Shown piece after piece: positions 1 to 8,030 of a stretch of 64,000 nt of DNA. The position numbers and the translations under genes are program-made. Within the stretch, counting starts at the first letter, position 1, and the number at the start of each line of letters is the position of its first letter. The stretch spans positions 1 to 64,000 of the forward strand of contig CABUGI010000003.1 in NCBI GenBank assembly GCA_902491055.1, in the 5' to 3' direction. Origin of the DNA: an uncultured Collinsella sp. GTDB taxonomy: Bacteria > Actinomycetota > Coriobacteriia > Coriobacteriales > Coriobacteriaceae. Below the pieces are notes generated by a model that was not told the origin of the DNA, did not search any database, and saw only the letters and a program-made list of their open reading frames with translations.

Positions 1-22
1 TCGGGGGTGTTTTACAACATAT

Positions 23-63
23 TGGGGGTGGAGTGGTGGGGTGGGGTGGGGGAAGGGGTGGGG
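23..63 (+). promoter_or_regulatory. G-rich direct repeats upstream of mraZ (MraZ-box-like)
   Basis: TGGGG-type motifs begin at 23, 37, 42, 47 and 59; the pair at 37 and 47 has the 10-base period known for MraZ operators (TGGGN repeats). MraZ is known in other bacteria to repress its own operon through such repeats. Assignment as an autoregulatory site is an inference; the spacing of the remaining motifs is irregular. Confidence 0.4.
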
Positions 64-77
64 AAAGGTGTTGAAAA

Positions 78-131
78 ATGGGGCGGTTCCCCATATTATT
101 AATGACGTCGACAGGCGGGGTGGTTCCCCGC
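78..131 (+). other. Two near-identical hairpins in the mraZ 5' region
   Basis: ATGGGGCGGTTCCCCAT (78-94) and GCGGGGTGGTTCCCCGC (115-131) each form a 6-bp stem around an almost identical loop (CGGTT, TGGTT) and start 37 bases apart. They sit between the G-rich repeats and the mraZ ribosome binding site. They could be protein sites or leader RNA hairpins; the sequence does not decide. Confidence 0.45.
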
Positions 132-167
132 GTACGTGCCATCTGAGTAACCGAGGGGAGGGCGCAC

Positions 168-602
168 ATGGGAATGACGGGTGCATACGAGCGCAATCTC
201 GATGCAAAAGGTCGTCTATCCCTGCCTGCACCCCTTCGTGAGGAGCTTGGAGAGCACGTTCGCGTGTTTAAAGCTCTGGATGTCGATGCTCTGTACGTGT
301 TCTCTGCCGAGGCCTTCGATAAGTGGGTCGAAGGACTCTTCGCGGGTCGTGAGGGCCACGAGGGTTTTAACCCGCGTGACATCAACGACCAGAAGCTTAT
401 GAGGGCGATCAACAAGCGCACCACGTCGATGGATGTGGACAGCGCAGGTCGTATCGGTCTTTCTGAGTCTCTCCGCAAGCAGGCGAACCTCGACCGCGAG
501 GTCACGGTTGTGGGCAACTACGACCACCTTGAGGTTTGGGACCGCGCTACGGCCGATGAGGACGATGATGACGAGGCCCTGCTGGACCTCTTCTTCTCGT
601 AA
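168..602 (+). CDS. mraZ: MraZ, transcriptional regulator of the dcw cluster
   Basis: This 144-residue protein is a normal-length MraZ, a DNA-binding protein of the AbrB-like fold that sits at the head of division and cell wall operons and represses them in other bacteria. The two family signatures are visible as DAKGR (12-16) and DSAGR (91-95), one per half of the pseudo-duplicated fold. The C-terminus ends in an acidic run (about residues 130-139). The ATG at 168 follows a GAGGGGAGGG ribosome binding site. rsmH starts 35 bases after its stop, so the two are surely co-transcribed. Autoregulation through the G-rich repeats just upstream is likely but inferred. Confidence 0.95.
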   Translation: MGMTGAYERNLDAKGRLSLPAPLREELGEHVRVFKALDVDALYVFSAEAFDKWVEGLFAGREGHEGFNPRDINDQKLMRAINKRTTSMDVDSAGRIGLSESLRKQANLDREVTVVGNYDHLEVWDRATADEDDDDEALLDLFFS

Positions 603-637
603 GGGCAAGGCACGAGTAACGGATGGAGCGTGGGATC

Positions 638-1588
638 TTGACACAAGAATATCGGCATGAACCTGTCATGCTCGGCGAAGTGCTTGAGTCGCTGCAGCTA
701 AAGAGCGGTTCCGTCGTCTGCGACTGCACCCTTGGCGGTGCCGGCCATTCGGTAAAGATGGCCGCGCAGGTGGGGGAGACCGGCCTTTTGCTCGGCGTCG
801 ATCAGGACGACATGGCCCTCGAGGCCGCTGGCGCCCGTCTGGACCGCGAGGTTCCCGGCGTACCGCACCAGCTGCTGAAGGGCAACTTCGGCGACTTGAA
901 CGAGCTGCTTTGCTCGGCCGAGGTGCCTGGGGTCGATGGCTTCCTGTTCGACTTGGGCGTTTCGTCGCCGCAACTCGATATCCCTGGCAGGGGCTTTTCG
1001 TACAACGAGGACGCCCCATTGGACATGCGGATGGATCCGGGTAACAACACCTTAAACGCAGCTGAGGTCATCAACACCTATAACGAACACGACCTCGCCC
1101 GGATTCTACGCGTCTACGGCGAAGAGAAGTTCGCCTCGCAGATCGCGCGTGAGATCGTGCGCCGCCGCGAGCATGAGCCGATCGAAACCACCGGTCAGTT
1201 TGTCGAGATCATCAAGGCTGGCATCCCCGCTGCCGCTCGTCGGCATGGCGGACACCCAGCCAAGAAAAGTTTCCAGGCCATTCGCATCGAGGTCAATCAC
1301 GAACTCGATGTGCTCGAGCGAGGGCTTGACGCCGCCACAAGGTGGCTCAACCCGGGCGGACGCATCTGCGTCATCTCGTATCACTCGCTCGAGGACCGTA
1401 TCGTAAAGAACCACTTTAAGGAGATGAGCCAGGGGTGCACGTGTCCGCCGGAGATTCCGGTGTGCGTGTGCGGCAACGTGCCGATACTCAAGGTCATCAC
1501 CCGCAAACCCCTGGTTGCCCAACCCGATGAGGTTGCGCGCAACCCTCGGGCGAGATCAGCCAAGATCCGCGTGGCGCAGCGTCTGTAG
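638..1588 (+). CDS. rsmH: RsmH, 16S rRNA (cytosine-1402-N4)-methyltransferase
   Basis: RsmH (MraW) methylates N4 of C1402 in the decoding centre of 16S rRNA using S-adenosylmethionine. The SAM-binding loop is seen as DCTLGGAGHS (29-38), and the conserved ISYHSLEDRIVK block and the cysteine-rich stretch typical of the C-terminal half follow. I place the start at TTG 638 (MTQEYRHEPVML), because GGAG at 626-629 lies 8 bases upstream and homologues start here; the ATG at 623 would place the Shine-Dalgarno inside the gene. The resulting length of 316 residues is normal. It is the second gene of the dcw operon in nearly all bacteria. Confidence 0.95.
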   Translation: MTQEYRHEPVMLGEVLESLQLKSGSVVCDCTLGGAGHSVKMAAQVGETGLLLGVDQDDMALEAAGARLDREVPGVPHQLLKGNFGDLNELLCSAEVPGVDGFLFDLGVSSPQLDIPGRGFSYNEDAPLDMRMDPGNNTLNAAEVINTYNEHDLARILRVYGEEKFASQIAREIVRRREHEPIETTGQFVEIIKAGIPAAARRHGGHPAKKSFQAIRIEVNHELDVLERGLDAATRWLNPGGRICVISYHSLEDRIVKNHFKEMSQGCTCPPEIPVCVCGNVPILKVITRKPLVAQPDEVARNPRARSAKIRVAQRL

Positions 1589-1678
1589 ACGCGACCGCGC
1601 GATATTGGACCTCCCGCTCGTACCACAAACGAAGCTTAAACACACTACCAACGTACTCGGGATGGGAGGCGGCATATC

Positions 1679-2149
1679 ATGGGCTACAACACCTCAAACG
1701 CAGCACTCGCCTATGATATGAACGCCATGCCCGCCTATCGTGAGGCACCGCAGGCCCCCGTTGCTCCCCGCGAGCAGCGCACGCCGCGCTTTGATGTCTA
1801 CACGGGCGCGGGCCGTCAGGCAAACCAGGCGGTAAGCCCGGTTTTCATGAGCGTTCTTAAAACGTTTTGCATCATTGCGGCCATCTTCATGGCGATCGGT
1901 GTCGCCCGTGTGGCGCTCGCCGGCGTTACGGCCCAGGTGCTCAACAGCAACGCCGCGCTTACCAACACGCTCGAGAAGGCGACCGACGAGAGCTCCGACC
2001 TGGAGGTCATGCATTCGGTTTATGGTGCCGACACGCGCATTCGCGACCTTGCGGGCGCTTATGGCATGGTGGAGCCCAGCGAGAGCGTTACACTTGATTT
2101 TTCGCAGGATGCAGCCGCGGGCGCTAGCTCGACCGCGACCGCTCAGTAA
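1679..2149 (+). CDS. ftsL: FtsL-like cell division protein
   Basis: A 156-residue bitopic membrane protein at the position where ftsL lies in dcw clusters. Residues 1-54 are a cytoplasmic, proline- and alanine-rich tail, residues about 56-81 are one hydrophobic segment, and the following stretch (AQVLNSNAALTNTLEKA) is a short helical region of the FtsL/DivIC kind. FtsL scaffolds the divisome by pairing with DivIC/FtsB and recruits FtsW and FtsI. Sequence conservation in this family is poor, so the call rests on topology, size and gene order. The ATG follows GGGAGG. It is 17 bases from ftsI. Confidence 0.75.
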   Translation: MGYNTSNAALAYDMNAMPAYREAPQAPVAPREQRTPRFDVYTGAGRQANQAVSPVFMSVLKTFCIIAAIFMAIGVARVALAGVTAQVLNSNAALTNTLEKATDESSDLEVMHSVYGADTRIRDLAGAYGMVEPSESVTLDFSQDAAAGASSTATAQ

Positions 2150-2166
2150 CAAGACGGTAGCTGAGT

Positions 2167-4032
2167 ATGACAAATGACTATCGCCGCGGTTCCGACGGGG
2201 GTCGCGGTTCTGAACGTCCCTCATCGCGGGGACGTTCTGGTTATCAAGGAACGGGTCGGCCATCTTACAACGCGAGGCCGTCCTATGGCAACGACCCCGC
2301 GTCGCGTCTCCGTGGCTCGAGTGGTCCTCAGATGCATAACACCAGACCGCGCAAGAGCTCGTCGACCGAATGGCTTACGGGCACGCCGCTGCCCCGTCGC
2401 AAAGCCGTCATGGGCTTCATCGGGTTTGGTTTGGGTTTGGGCGTCCTCCGCCTTGCCGACTATCAAATCGTGGAAGCCGATAAGTTGCGCGACCGCGCCG
2501 ATGCACGTCGCTTGCTTGCGCAGACGCTGTATGCCAAGCGCGGTACCATCTACGACCGTAACGGCAACGTGCTGACGTCGTCTGTTGAATGCCGTAACAT
2601 CGCCGTGAATCCTCAGCTTATCGAGGATGTTGACAAGACGGTATCGGCGCTGGTCAAAGCTACGGGAATCGATAAAAAGACCTGTCGCGAGCTCGTTGAG
2701 TCGGATGGCACCTGGGTGTATATCAAACGCCAGGTGGACGAGGACGATGCCGCGGCGCTGGAGAAGAAGAATCTGCCCGGCGTGCTCTTTGAGCAGGCCA
2801 TGAAGCGCGTGTACCCCTACGGCAACCTGGCATCGCAGGTGCTTGGCGTGGTAAACGTGGACAACGACGGTCTGACGGGCCTCGAAAAACAGTACAACAA
2901 GCTTTTGACCGGAACCAACGGTTCGCTGGTGCGCGAGCGGGCGAGGGACGGTAGCTATATCGCGGGCGGCGCCTATAAGAAGGTTGCCGCGGTGGACGGC
3001 GTGGACATCGTGACGACGCTCGATGTCAATATCCAGCGTGCCGCCGAGGACGCCCTGGCCGAGGCGGTCGAAAAGACCAAGGCCAAGAATGGCTCGGCCC
3101 TGGTCACCGATCCCACGACGGGCGAGATTCTGGCTGCATGCTCGTATCCGACATATGACCAGACCGATCTGGAAAACGCCAAGACCGAGGACATGAACTT
3201 GCGCCTGGTTACCGATGCCTACGAGCCCGGCTCGGTCTTTAAGACGCTCGTGGCCGGTGCCGGCTTCGACTTGGGCGCCGTGCGTTCGAGCACGTCGTTT
3301 GAGGTGCCGGCGAGCATTAAAGTTGGCGACGACACCGTTACCGACGCCGACAAGCGCGACTACACCATGACCATGGACGTGCGCGAGATGATGCGCCGTT
3401 CGTCCAATGTGGGCTTTGTCCTGGTGGGACGCAAGATCGGTGCCGATGATTTTGCCACCTATGTGGACAAGTGGGGTATCGGTCATAGCTCCGGTGTCGA
3501 TTTTCCGGGTGAGAGCCTGGGCATCGTCAAGGAGCGCGACCAGTACGACGGCGCCACGCTGGGCTCGATGAGCTTTGGCCAGGCGCTGTCCGTCTCGCCG
3601 ATTGAGGTCGCACGTGCCGTGGGCGGCATCGCGAACGGCGGTGTGATGATGACTCCGCACTTCTATAAGTCCAGCAAGGGCGATGAGAAGGACTGGGGCG
3701 AAGGCGAGCGTGCGATTTCGGAGGACGCTGCCGCCCAGGTGACATCGTGCATGCAGACGGTCGTGTCCGAAGGCACGGGCGTTGGCGGTGCGGTCGATGG
3801 CTATGACGTGGCGGGCAAGACCGGTACGGCCGAGCGTGCTGACGAGAACGGCGGTTACCTCAAGGAGAACTACATGTCGTCCTTTATGGGCTTTGCGCCG
3901 GCACAATCGCCCAAGGTGCTGTGCTACATCACACTCGATGGAACGCCGAGCGGCTCGGATGCCGCCGCGGTGCCATTCCAGTCCATTATGGCCAACGCGC
4001 TCGACGTGCTGGGTATCCCGCGCACGAAGTAG
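2167..4032 (+). CDS. ftsI: FtsI-type penicillin-binding protein (class B PBP, septal transpeptidase)
   Basis: This 621-residue class B penicillin-binding protein cross-links septal peptidoglycan together with the SEDS polymerase FtsW. A basic, disordered tail (1-78) is followed by one membrane anchor (about 80-98), a dimerisation domain, and the transpeptidase. The three active-site motifs are intact: SVFK with the acyl-ester serine at S356, SSN at 412-414, and KTGT at 551-554. No PASTA domains follow, so it is the short form. The gene is followed by 125 bases before murF, exactly where murE would normally lie. The long arginine- and serine-rich N-terminus is longer than in most homologues. 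Confidence 0.95.
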   Translation: MTNDYRRGSDGGRGSERPSSRGRSGYQGTGRPSYNARPSYGNDPASRLRGSSGPQMHNTRPRKSSSTEWLTGTPLPRRKAVMGFIGFGLGLGVLRLADYQIVEADKLRDRADARRLLAQTLYAKRGTIYDRNGNVLTSSVECRNIAVNPQLIEDVDKTVSALVKATGIDKKTCRELVESDGTWVYIKRQVDEDDAAALEKKNLPGVLFEQAMKRVYPYGNLASQVLGVVNVDNDGLTGLEKQYNKLLTGTNGSLVRERARDGSYIAGGAYKKVAAVDGVDIVTTLDVNIQRAAEDALAEAVEKTKAKNGSALVTDPTTGEILAACSYPTYDQTDLENAKTEDMNLRLVTDAYEPGSVFKTLVAGAGFDLGAVRSSTSFEVPASIKVGDDTVTDADKRDYTMTMDVREMMRRSSNVGFVLVGRKIGADDFATYVDKWGIGHSSGVDFPGESLGIVKERDQYDGATLGSMSFGQALSVSPIEVARAVGGIANGGVMMTPHFYKSSKGDEKDWGEGERAISEDAAAQVTSCMQTVVSEGTGVGGAVDGYDVAGKTGTAERADENGGYLKENYMSSFMGFAPAQSPKVLCYITLDGTPSGSDAAAVPFQSIMANALDVLGIPRTK

Positions 4033-4157
4033 GGGGTTACAATCTTGAGCGTGGTCTGCCGTTTGATCTGAAGGGTGTTCACATGCCCTGCACCACGCGC
4101 GCATGGCACTGGGATACAATACGCCGATAGCATTATTAGGTTTACAGGGGAGCTGCA

Positions 4158-5582
4158 ATGATAGAGATCGCCGTCAACAACCTCGCGGCCTCAACGGGGG
4201 CCCGAACCGTGACGGAAGAAGTCGATCGGGTATGCCGCGGGTGCGTTATCGACTCGCGTCAGGTCGAGGAGGGGACGATCTTTGTCGCCTTCCCCGGCGA
4301 AAAGGTCGACGGCAACGATTTTGCCTCCCGTGCCATCGAGTCGGGTGCCGGTGCCGTCGTGATGACGCGCGAGCCCGATGCCGAGCTGGTTTCGCTGGCG
4401 CAGGACAAGGGATGCGCCATCTTGCTGACCGACGACCCCGTGGAGTTCTTGCTGCGCCTGGCGCACGTATATCGCTTGGAGCTTGGCTGCCTGGTCGTCG
4501 GCATTACCGGTTCGATTGGCAAGACGACGACCAAGGACGTGCTCGCCGCCGTACTCGCCAAACGTTATCGCGTCTGGGCCACGAAGGGCAATTTCAACAA
4601 CCTGATCGGCATGCCGCTCACGGTACTTTCCGCTCCGGCCGATACCGAGGTTCTGGTGCTCGAGATGGGCATGAACCATTTTCATGAGATTGAGCGCCTG
4701 TCCCAGTCTGCCAACCCCAATCTTGCCATCGTGAGCAAGATTGGAACCTCCCACATCGGTATCCTGGGTAGCCGCGAGAACATCGCCCGCGCCAAGTCCG
4801 AGATTGTCCAGGGCATGTGCGCCGCCGGCGACTTCTCGCCGTTGCTGGTTTTGGGTGGCGAGGACGACTTTACGCCGTTCATTCGCGATACGTTCGCCCA
4901 GCCTGCGGGCATTGACGTGATGCTGGCCGGCGTCTCGGACGACGACGAGGTCCGCGCACGCGACATTCGCGTCGACGACGAGGGCCATCCGGTCTTTACG
5001 CTCGACTTTGGTCAGGGCGACACGGTCGATACCATGCTGGCCATTCCCGGCGTGCAGTCCGTGCCCAATGCCGTCAAGGCCGCCGCGGTCGCCTATCGTC
5101 TGGGCGTGACGCCCGAGCAGATCGATGCTGCCTTTAGGGGTCTTACGATCACCGGTCACCGTCAGGAGATCAAGCGCGCCAAGAGCGGAGCACGCATCAT
5201 CGACGACTCCTATAACGCCAGTGCCGAGTCTATGGCTGCCGGCCTCGATTTGCTGTGCTCGCTCATCTGTGACGGTTCGCGCATGGCGATTCTGGGCGAG
5301 ATGGGCGAGATGGGCGACGAGGCTCCCCGCATGCATGAGCTCGTGGGCGCCTATGCCGCCGCCAAGAAGCTCGACATGCTCGCGTGCGTCGGCGGCGAGC
5401 TGGCTCAGCTCATGGCCGATGCCGCACGTATGATGGGCATGGATGAGGACCGCATCCAGGTGTTCTCCGGTTATCAGCAGGTGCTCGACCGCATGGGCGG
5501 CGCGCTTGAAAATCATGATGTTGTACTGGTCAAGGGTTCCCGTTTTGTTGAGCTCGACCGCTTTGTGGAAGGTGTGTGCTAG
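4158..5582 (+). CDS. murF: MurF, UDP-MurNAc-tripeptide:D-Ala-D-Ala ligase
   Basis: MurF uses ATP to add D-Ala-D-Ala to the UDP-MurNAc tripeptide, the last cytoplasmic step of peptide stem assembly. The 474-residue length is normal. The Mur ligase P-loop reads GITGSIGKTTTK (115-126), followed by the central-domain block with the EMGMNHFHEI motif and a C-terminal domain containing DDSYNASAESM. The GITGSIGKTT loop and the EMGMN signature fit MurF rather than MurE. The ATG at 4158 follows GGGGAGC. The stop is 3 bases before mraY, implying coupling. It could in principle be a MurE/MurF relative with altered role since murE is missing here, but the motifs favour MurF. Confidence 0.93.
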   Translation: MIEIAVNNLAASTGARTVTEEVDRVCRGCVIDSRQVEEGTIFVAFPGEKVDGNDFASRAIESGAGAVVMTREPDAELVSLAQDKGCAILLTDDPVEFLLRLAHVYRLELGCLVVGITGSIGKTTTKDVLAAVLAKRYRVWATKGNFNNLIGMPLTVLSAPADTEVLVLEMGMNHFHEIERLSQSANPNLAIVSKIGTSHIGILGSRENIARAKSEIVQGMCAAGDFSPLLVLGGEDDFTPFIRDTFAQPAGIDVMLAGVSDDDEVRARDIRVDDEGHPVFTLDFGQGDTVDTMLAIPGVQSVPNAVKAAAVAYRLGVTPEQIDAAFRGLTITGHRQEIKRAKSGARIIDDSYNASAESMAAGLDLLCSLICDGSRMAILGEMGEMGDEAPRMHELVGAYAAAKKLDMLACVGGELAQLMADAARMMGMDEDRIQVFSGYQQVLDRMGGALENHDVVLVKGSRFVELDRFVEGVC

Positions 5583-5585
5583 CCC

Positions 5586-6605
5586 ATGTTCGGCAATCCC
5601 TCGTATCCTACGTATCAGGCCTTTTTGGGACTTGGCATCGCTGCCGCCATTGCGTTGCTGCTTATGCCGTGGTGGATCAAGCTGCTGAAGGTCGAGGGTA
5701 TCGGCCAGCAGGTTCGAGCCGACGGCCCCAAGCGTCATTTGATTAAACAGGGTACGCCTACCATGGGCGGCGTCATCATCCTTGTCGCGATCTCGCTGAC
5801 CTGCCTGCTGATGGGCAAGCTCACCACCGAGCTTGTGCTCGTGCTGCTTGCAACGCTGGCCACCGGCGTTCTGGGTCTCATCGACGATCTGACCTCCGTC
5901 ACGCATGGTCGCTCGCTCGGCCTGACGCCTCACGCCAAGATGATCGGTCTGACCATCATCTGCGTCACCTTTACCGTGCTCGCCGTCAATTGGTGCGGCG
6001 TCGCCCCCGAGATTCGTTTTCCCGGCGGCCTGACGATTGACCTCGGTGTTCTTTCGACCACCATCTGCGGCCTTTCGTTTCCGTGGCTCTACATTGTATT
6101 TTGCTGGCTGATGATCGCCGGTCTTTCCAATGCCGTGAACCTGACCGATGGTCTGGACGGCCTTGCCGGCGGCACTTCCATGATCGCCATGCTCGCCATG
6201 GCCGCCATGGCGTTTTTGCACGGTGACGTGAACCTGTCCATCTTCTGCACGGCGTGCGCCGGTGCCTGCCTGGGCTTTTTGTGGTTCAATTGCTACCCGG
6301 CGAGCATCTTTATGGGCGATACCGGCTCGCTTGCCCTGGGTGCCGCTTTTGCCTGCACCTCCATCATGACCAACACCGAGGTCGTTTCCCTCATCATCGG
6401 CGGTCTGTTTATCGTCGAGACCCTGTCGGTCATGATCCAGGTCGTCTATTTCCACTTTACGCACAAGCGCGTCTTCCTTATGGCGCCCATTCATCATCAT
6501 TTCGAAAAGAAGGGCTGGGCCGAGACCAAGGTCGTTATCCGTTTTTGGATTATCGCCGCGGCCTTTGGCGCCGTTGGCCTCGCCCTGTTCTTCCAGTTGG
6601 GATAG
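5586..6605 (+). CDS. mraY: MraY, phospho-MurNAc-pentapeptide transferase
   Basis: MraY transfers phospho-MurNAc-pentapeptide to undecaprenyl phosphate to make lipid I in the cytoplasmic membrane. The 339-residue protein has about ten hydrophobic segments. Family signatures are visible: the TMGGVII block, the DDLTSV aspartate pair, NLTDGLDGLAGG, FMGDTGSLALG, and the histidine cluster HHHFEKKGW near the C-terminus. The gene sits 3 bases after murF with little Shine-Dalgarno of its own, so translation is probably coupled to murF. murD begins 9 bases after its stop. Confidence 0.96.
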   Translation: MFGNPSYPTYQAFLGLGIAAAIALLLMPWWIKLLKVEGIGQQVRADGPKRHLIKQGTPTMGGVIILVAISLTCLLMGKLTTELVLVLLATLATGVLGLIDDLTSVTHGRSLGLTPHAKMIGLTIICVTFTVLAVNWCGVAPEIRFPGGLTIDLGVLSTTICGLSFPWLYIVFCWLMIAGLSNAVNLTDGLDGLAGGTSMIAMLAMAAMAFLHGDVNLSIFCTACAGACLGFLWFNCYPASIFMGDTGSLALGAAFACTSIMTNTEVVSLIIGGLFIVETLSVMIQVVYFHFTHKRVFLMAPIHHHFEKKGWAETKVVIRFWIIAAAFGAVGLALFFQLG

Positions 6606-6614
6606 TGGTCTTTC

Positions 6615-8021
6615 ATGTCTCTTGCTGATGTCTTTAGCCTGCTTGTTTTGGGGCAGGGTAAATCCGGTCTCGATGTCGCCCGTTGGGCGTTGGCTCACCC
6701 CGAGCGCGTGAGCGCCACGACCGTGTATGGCGGCGGTACCTCCGAGCCCAATGACGCCACACGTGCGCTCGAGGCGCAGGGCGCGTCGTTTGTCTACGGC
6801 ACCGAGCAGGTCGAGGGTGCCTATGACGTATGCGTGACGTGCCCGGGCATCTCGGAGTTCTCGGGCTTCTTTAAGGCTGGGCGCGAGCATGCCGCCCAGA
6901 TTATGGGTGAGCCCGAGTTTGCCTATCGCCTGTCGCCCGATAACTGGATTGCCATCACGGGCACCAACGGCAAGACGACCACCACGTCGCTGACTGATTA
7001 TCTGCTTAAGGCTGCCGGCGAGGCCAGCGTTGCTGTCGGCAACATCGGCGAGCCGCCGGTCAACGAGATTGACGGCCGAGCCCACAACGAGTGGTTTGTG
7101 GCTGAGCTCTCGAGCTATCAGATTGCTACGACAACCGAGCTCCACCCCCGCGTGGCGGTGCTGCTCAACATCACTCCCGACCACTTGGGCTGGCATAAGA
7201 GTCATAAGAACTATGCGCTTGCCAAGATCAAACTGTTTGACAATATGGTCGATGACGATCTGGTGGTTGTCGACGTCGAAGACGCCGGCATTCACGAGTT
7301 CGATGAGTACATCTACACGTCGGGTCGTCGCATCTGCAAGGTTGCCTTTGACGAGCCTGAGGGCGAGGATGCCGCCTTTGTGCGCGATGGCAAGATGATC
7401 GTGCGTCTGAAGGGCGTCGAGACCCCGCTCATCGCTACATCCGAGCTCAAGATCTCGGGCCATCACAATGTTATCAATGCCCTGTGCGCTGCCACGGCTG
7501 CCTTGGCAGTCGGTGCCGATGTCGACGGTGTCTGCCGCGGTCTGGCCTCGTTCCAGCCGCTCGAGCACCGCGTGGAGCCGTGTGGCGAGATTGACGGCGT
7601 GCGCTACGTCAACGATTCCAAGGCGACTAACACCGATGCGGTCGAGAAGGCACTGACGGCATTTCCCGATGACGACGTGATCTTGCTGCTCGGCGGCCAC
7701 GATAAGGGTACGCCGCTTGCGGACTTTGCCCGCGTCGTTATGGACAACGTGCGCTCGGTCGTTTGCTTTGGCGATGCGCGCGAGCGCTTTACCGCCGCTA
7801 TGGACGAGGCCGATGTCGATGGTGACGTGGATATCGCCCAGGCGGATGACCTGCGCGATGCCGTGGACGTCGCCCGTTCGCTGTCGAGCCGTGGCGACGT
7901 GATCTTACTTTCTCCTGCCTGCTCTTCGTTCGATGAGTTCTCGGGCTATGAGGAGCGCGGCCGCGTGTTTAAGGACTATGTGGCCCAGCTTGCCGCTGCG
8001 GCGAAATCGCAAATGGAATAG
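6615..8021 (+). CDS. murD: MurD, UDP-MurNAc-L-Ala:D-Glu ligase
   Basis: MurD adds D-glutamate to UDP-MurNAc-L-Ala with ATP. The 468-residue protein starts with a Rossmann-like UDP-binding domain (VLGQGKSGLDVA), then the ATP loop GTNGKTTTTS (116-125), the central-domain run NITPDHLGWH typical of MurD, and a C-terminal ligase domain with SKATNTDA and LSPACSSFDEF. All expected blocks are present. The ATG at 6615 has only a weak ribosome binding site, suggesting coupling to mraY. The ftsW gene follows within 10 bases. Confidence 0.96.
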   Translation: MSLADVFSLLVLGQGKSGLDVARWALAHPERVSATTVYGGGTSEPNDATRALEAQGASFVYGTEQVEGAYDVCVTCPGISEFSGFFKAGREHAAQIMGEPEFAYRLSPDNWIAITGTNGKTTTTSLTDYLLKAAGEASVAVGNIGEPPVNEIDGRAHNEWFVAELSSYQIATTTELHPRVAVLLNITPDHLGWHKSHKNYALAKIKLFDNMVDDDLVVVDVEDAGIHEFDEYIYTSGRRICKVAFDEPEGEDAAFVRDGKMIVRLKGVETPLIATSELKISGHHNVINALCAATAALAVGADVDGVCRGLASFQPLEHRVEPCGEIDGVRYVNDSKATNTDAVEKALTAFPDDDVILLLGGHDKGTPLADFARVVMDNVRSVVCFGDARERFTAAMDEADVDGDVDIAQADDLRDAVDVARSLSSRGDVILLSPACSSFDEFSGYEERGRVFKDYVAQLAAAAKSQME

Positions 8022-8030
8022 GGGTTGCCG

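Noticed and set aside
4191..7700. A 1169-codon open frame on the minus strand across murF, mraY and murD
   Set aside because: It lies opposite well-recognised Mur genes, has His/Gln/Arg-rich composition with no domain, and is the usual antisense shadow in GC-rich coding DNA. The same applies to long antisense frames over ftsI (2221-4158), ftsZ (14280-15740), thiC (31537-32730), polA (35765-37690), metY plus the MFS gene (51087-53819) and modB-modC (61188-63188).
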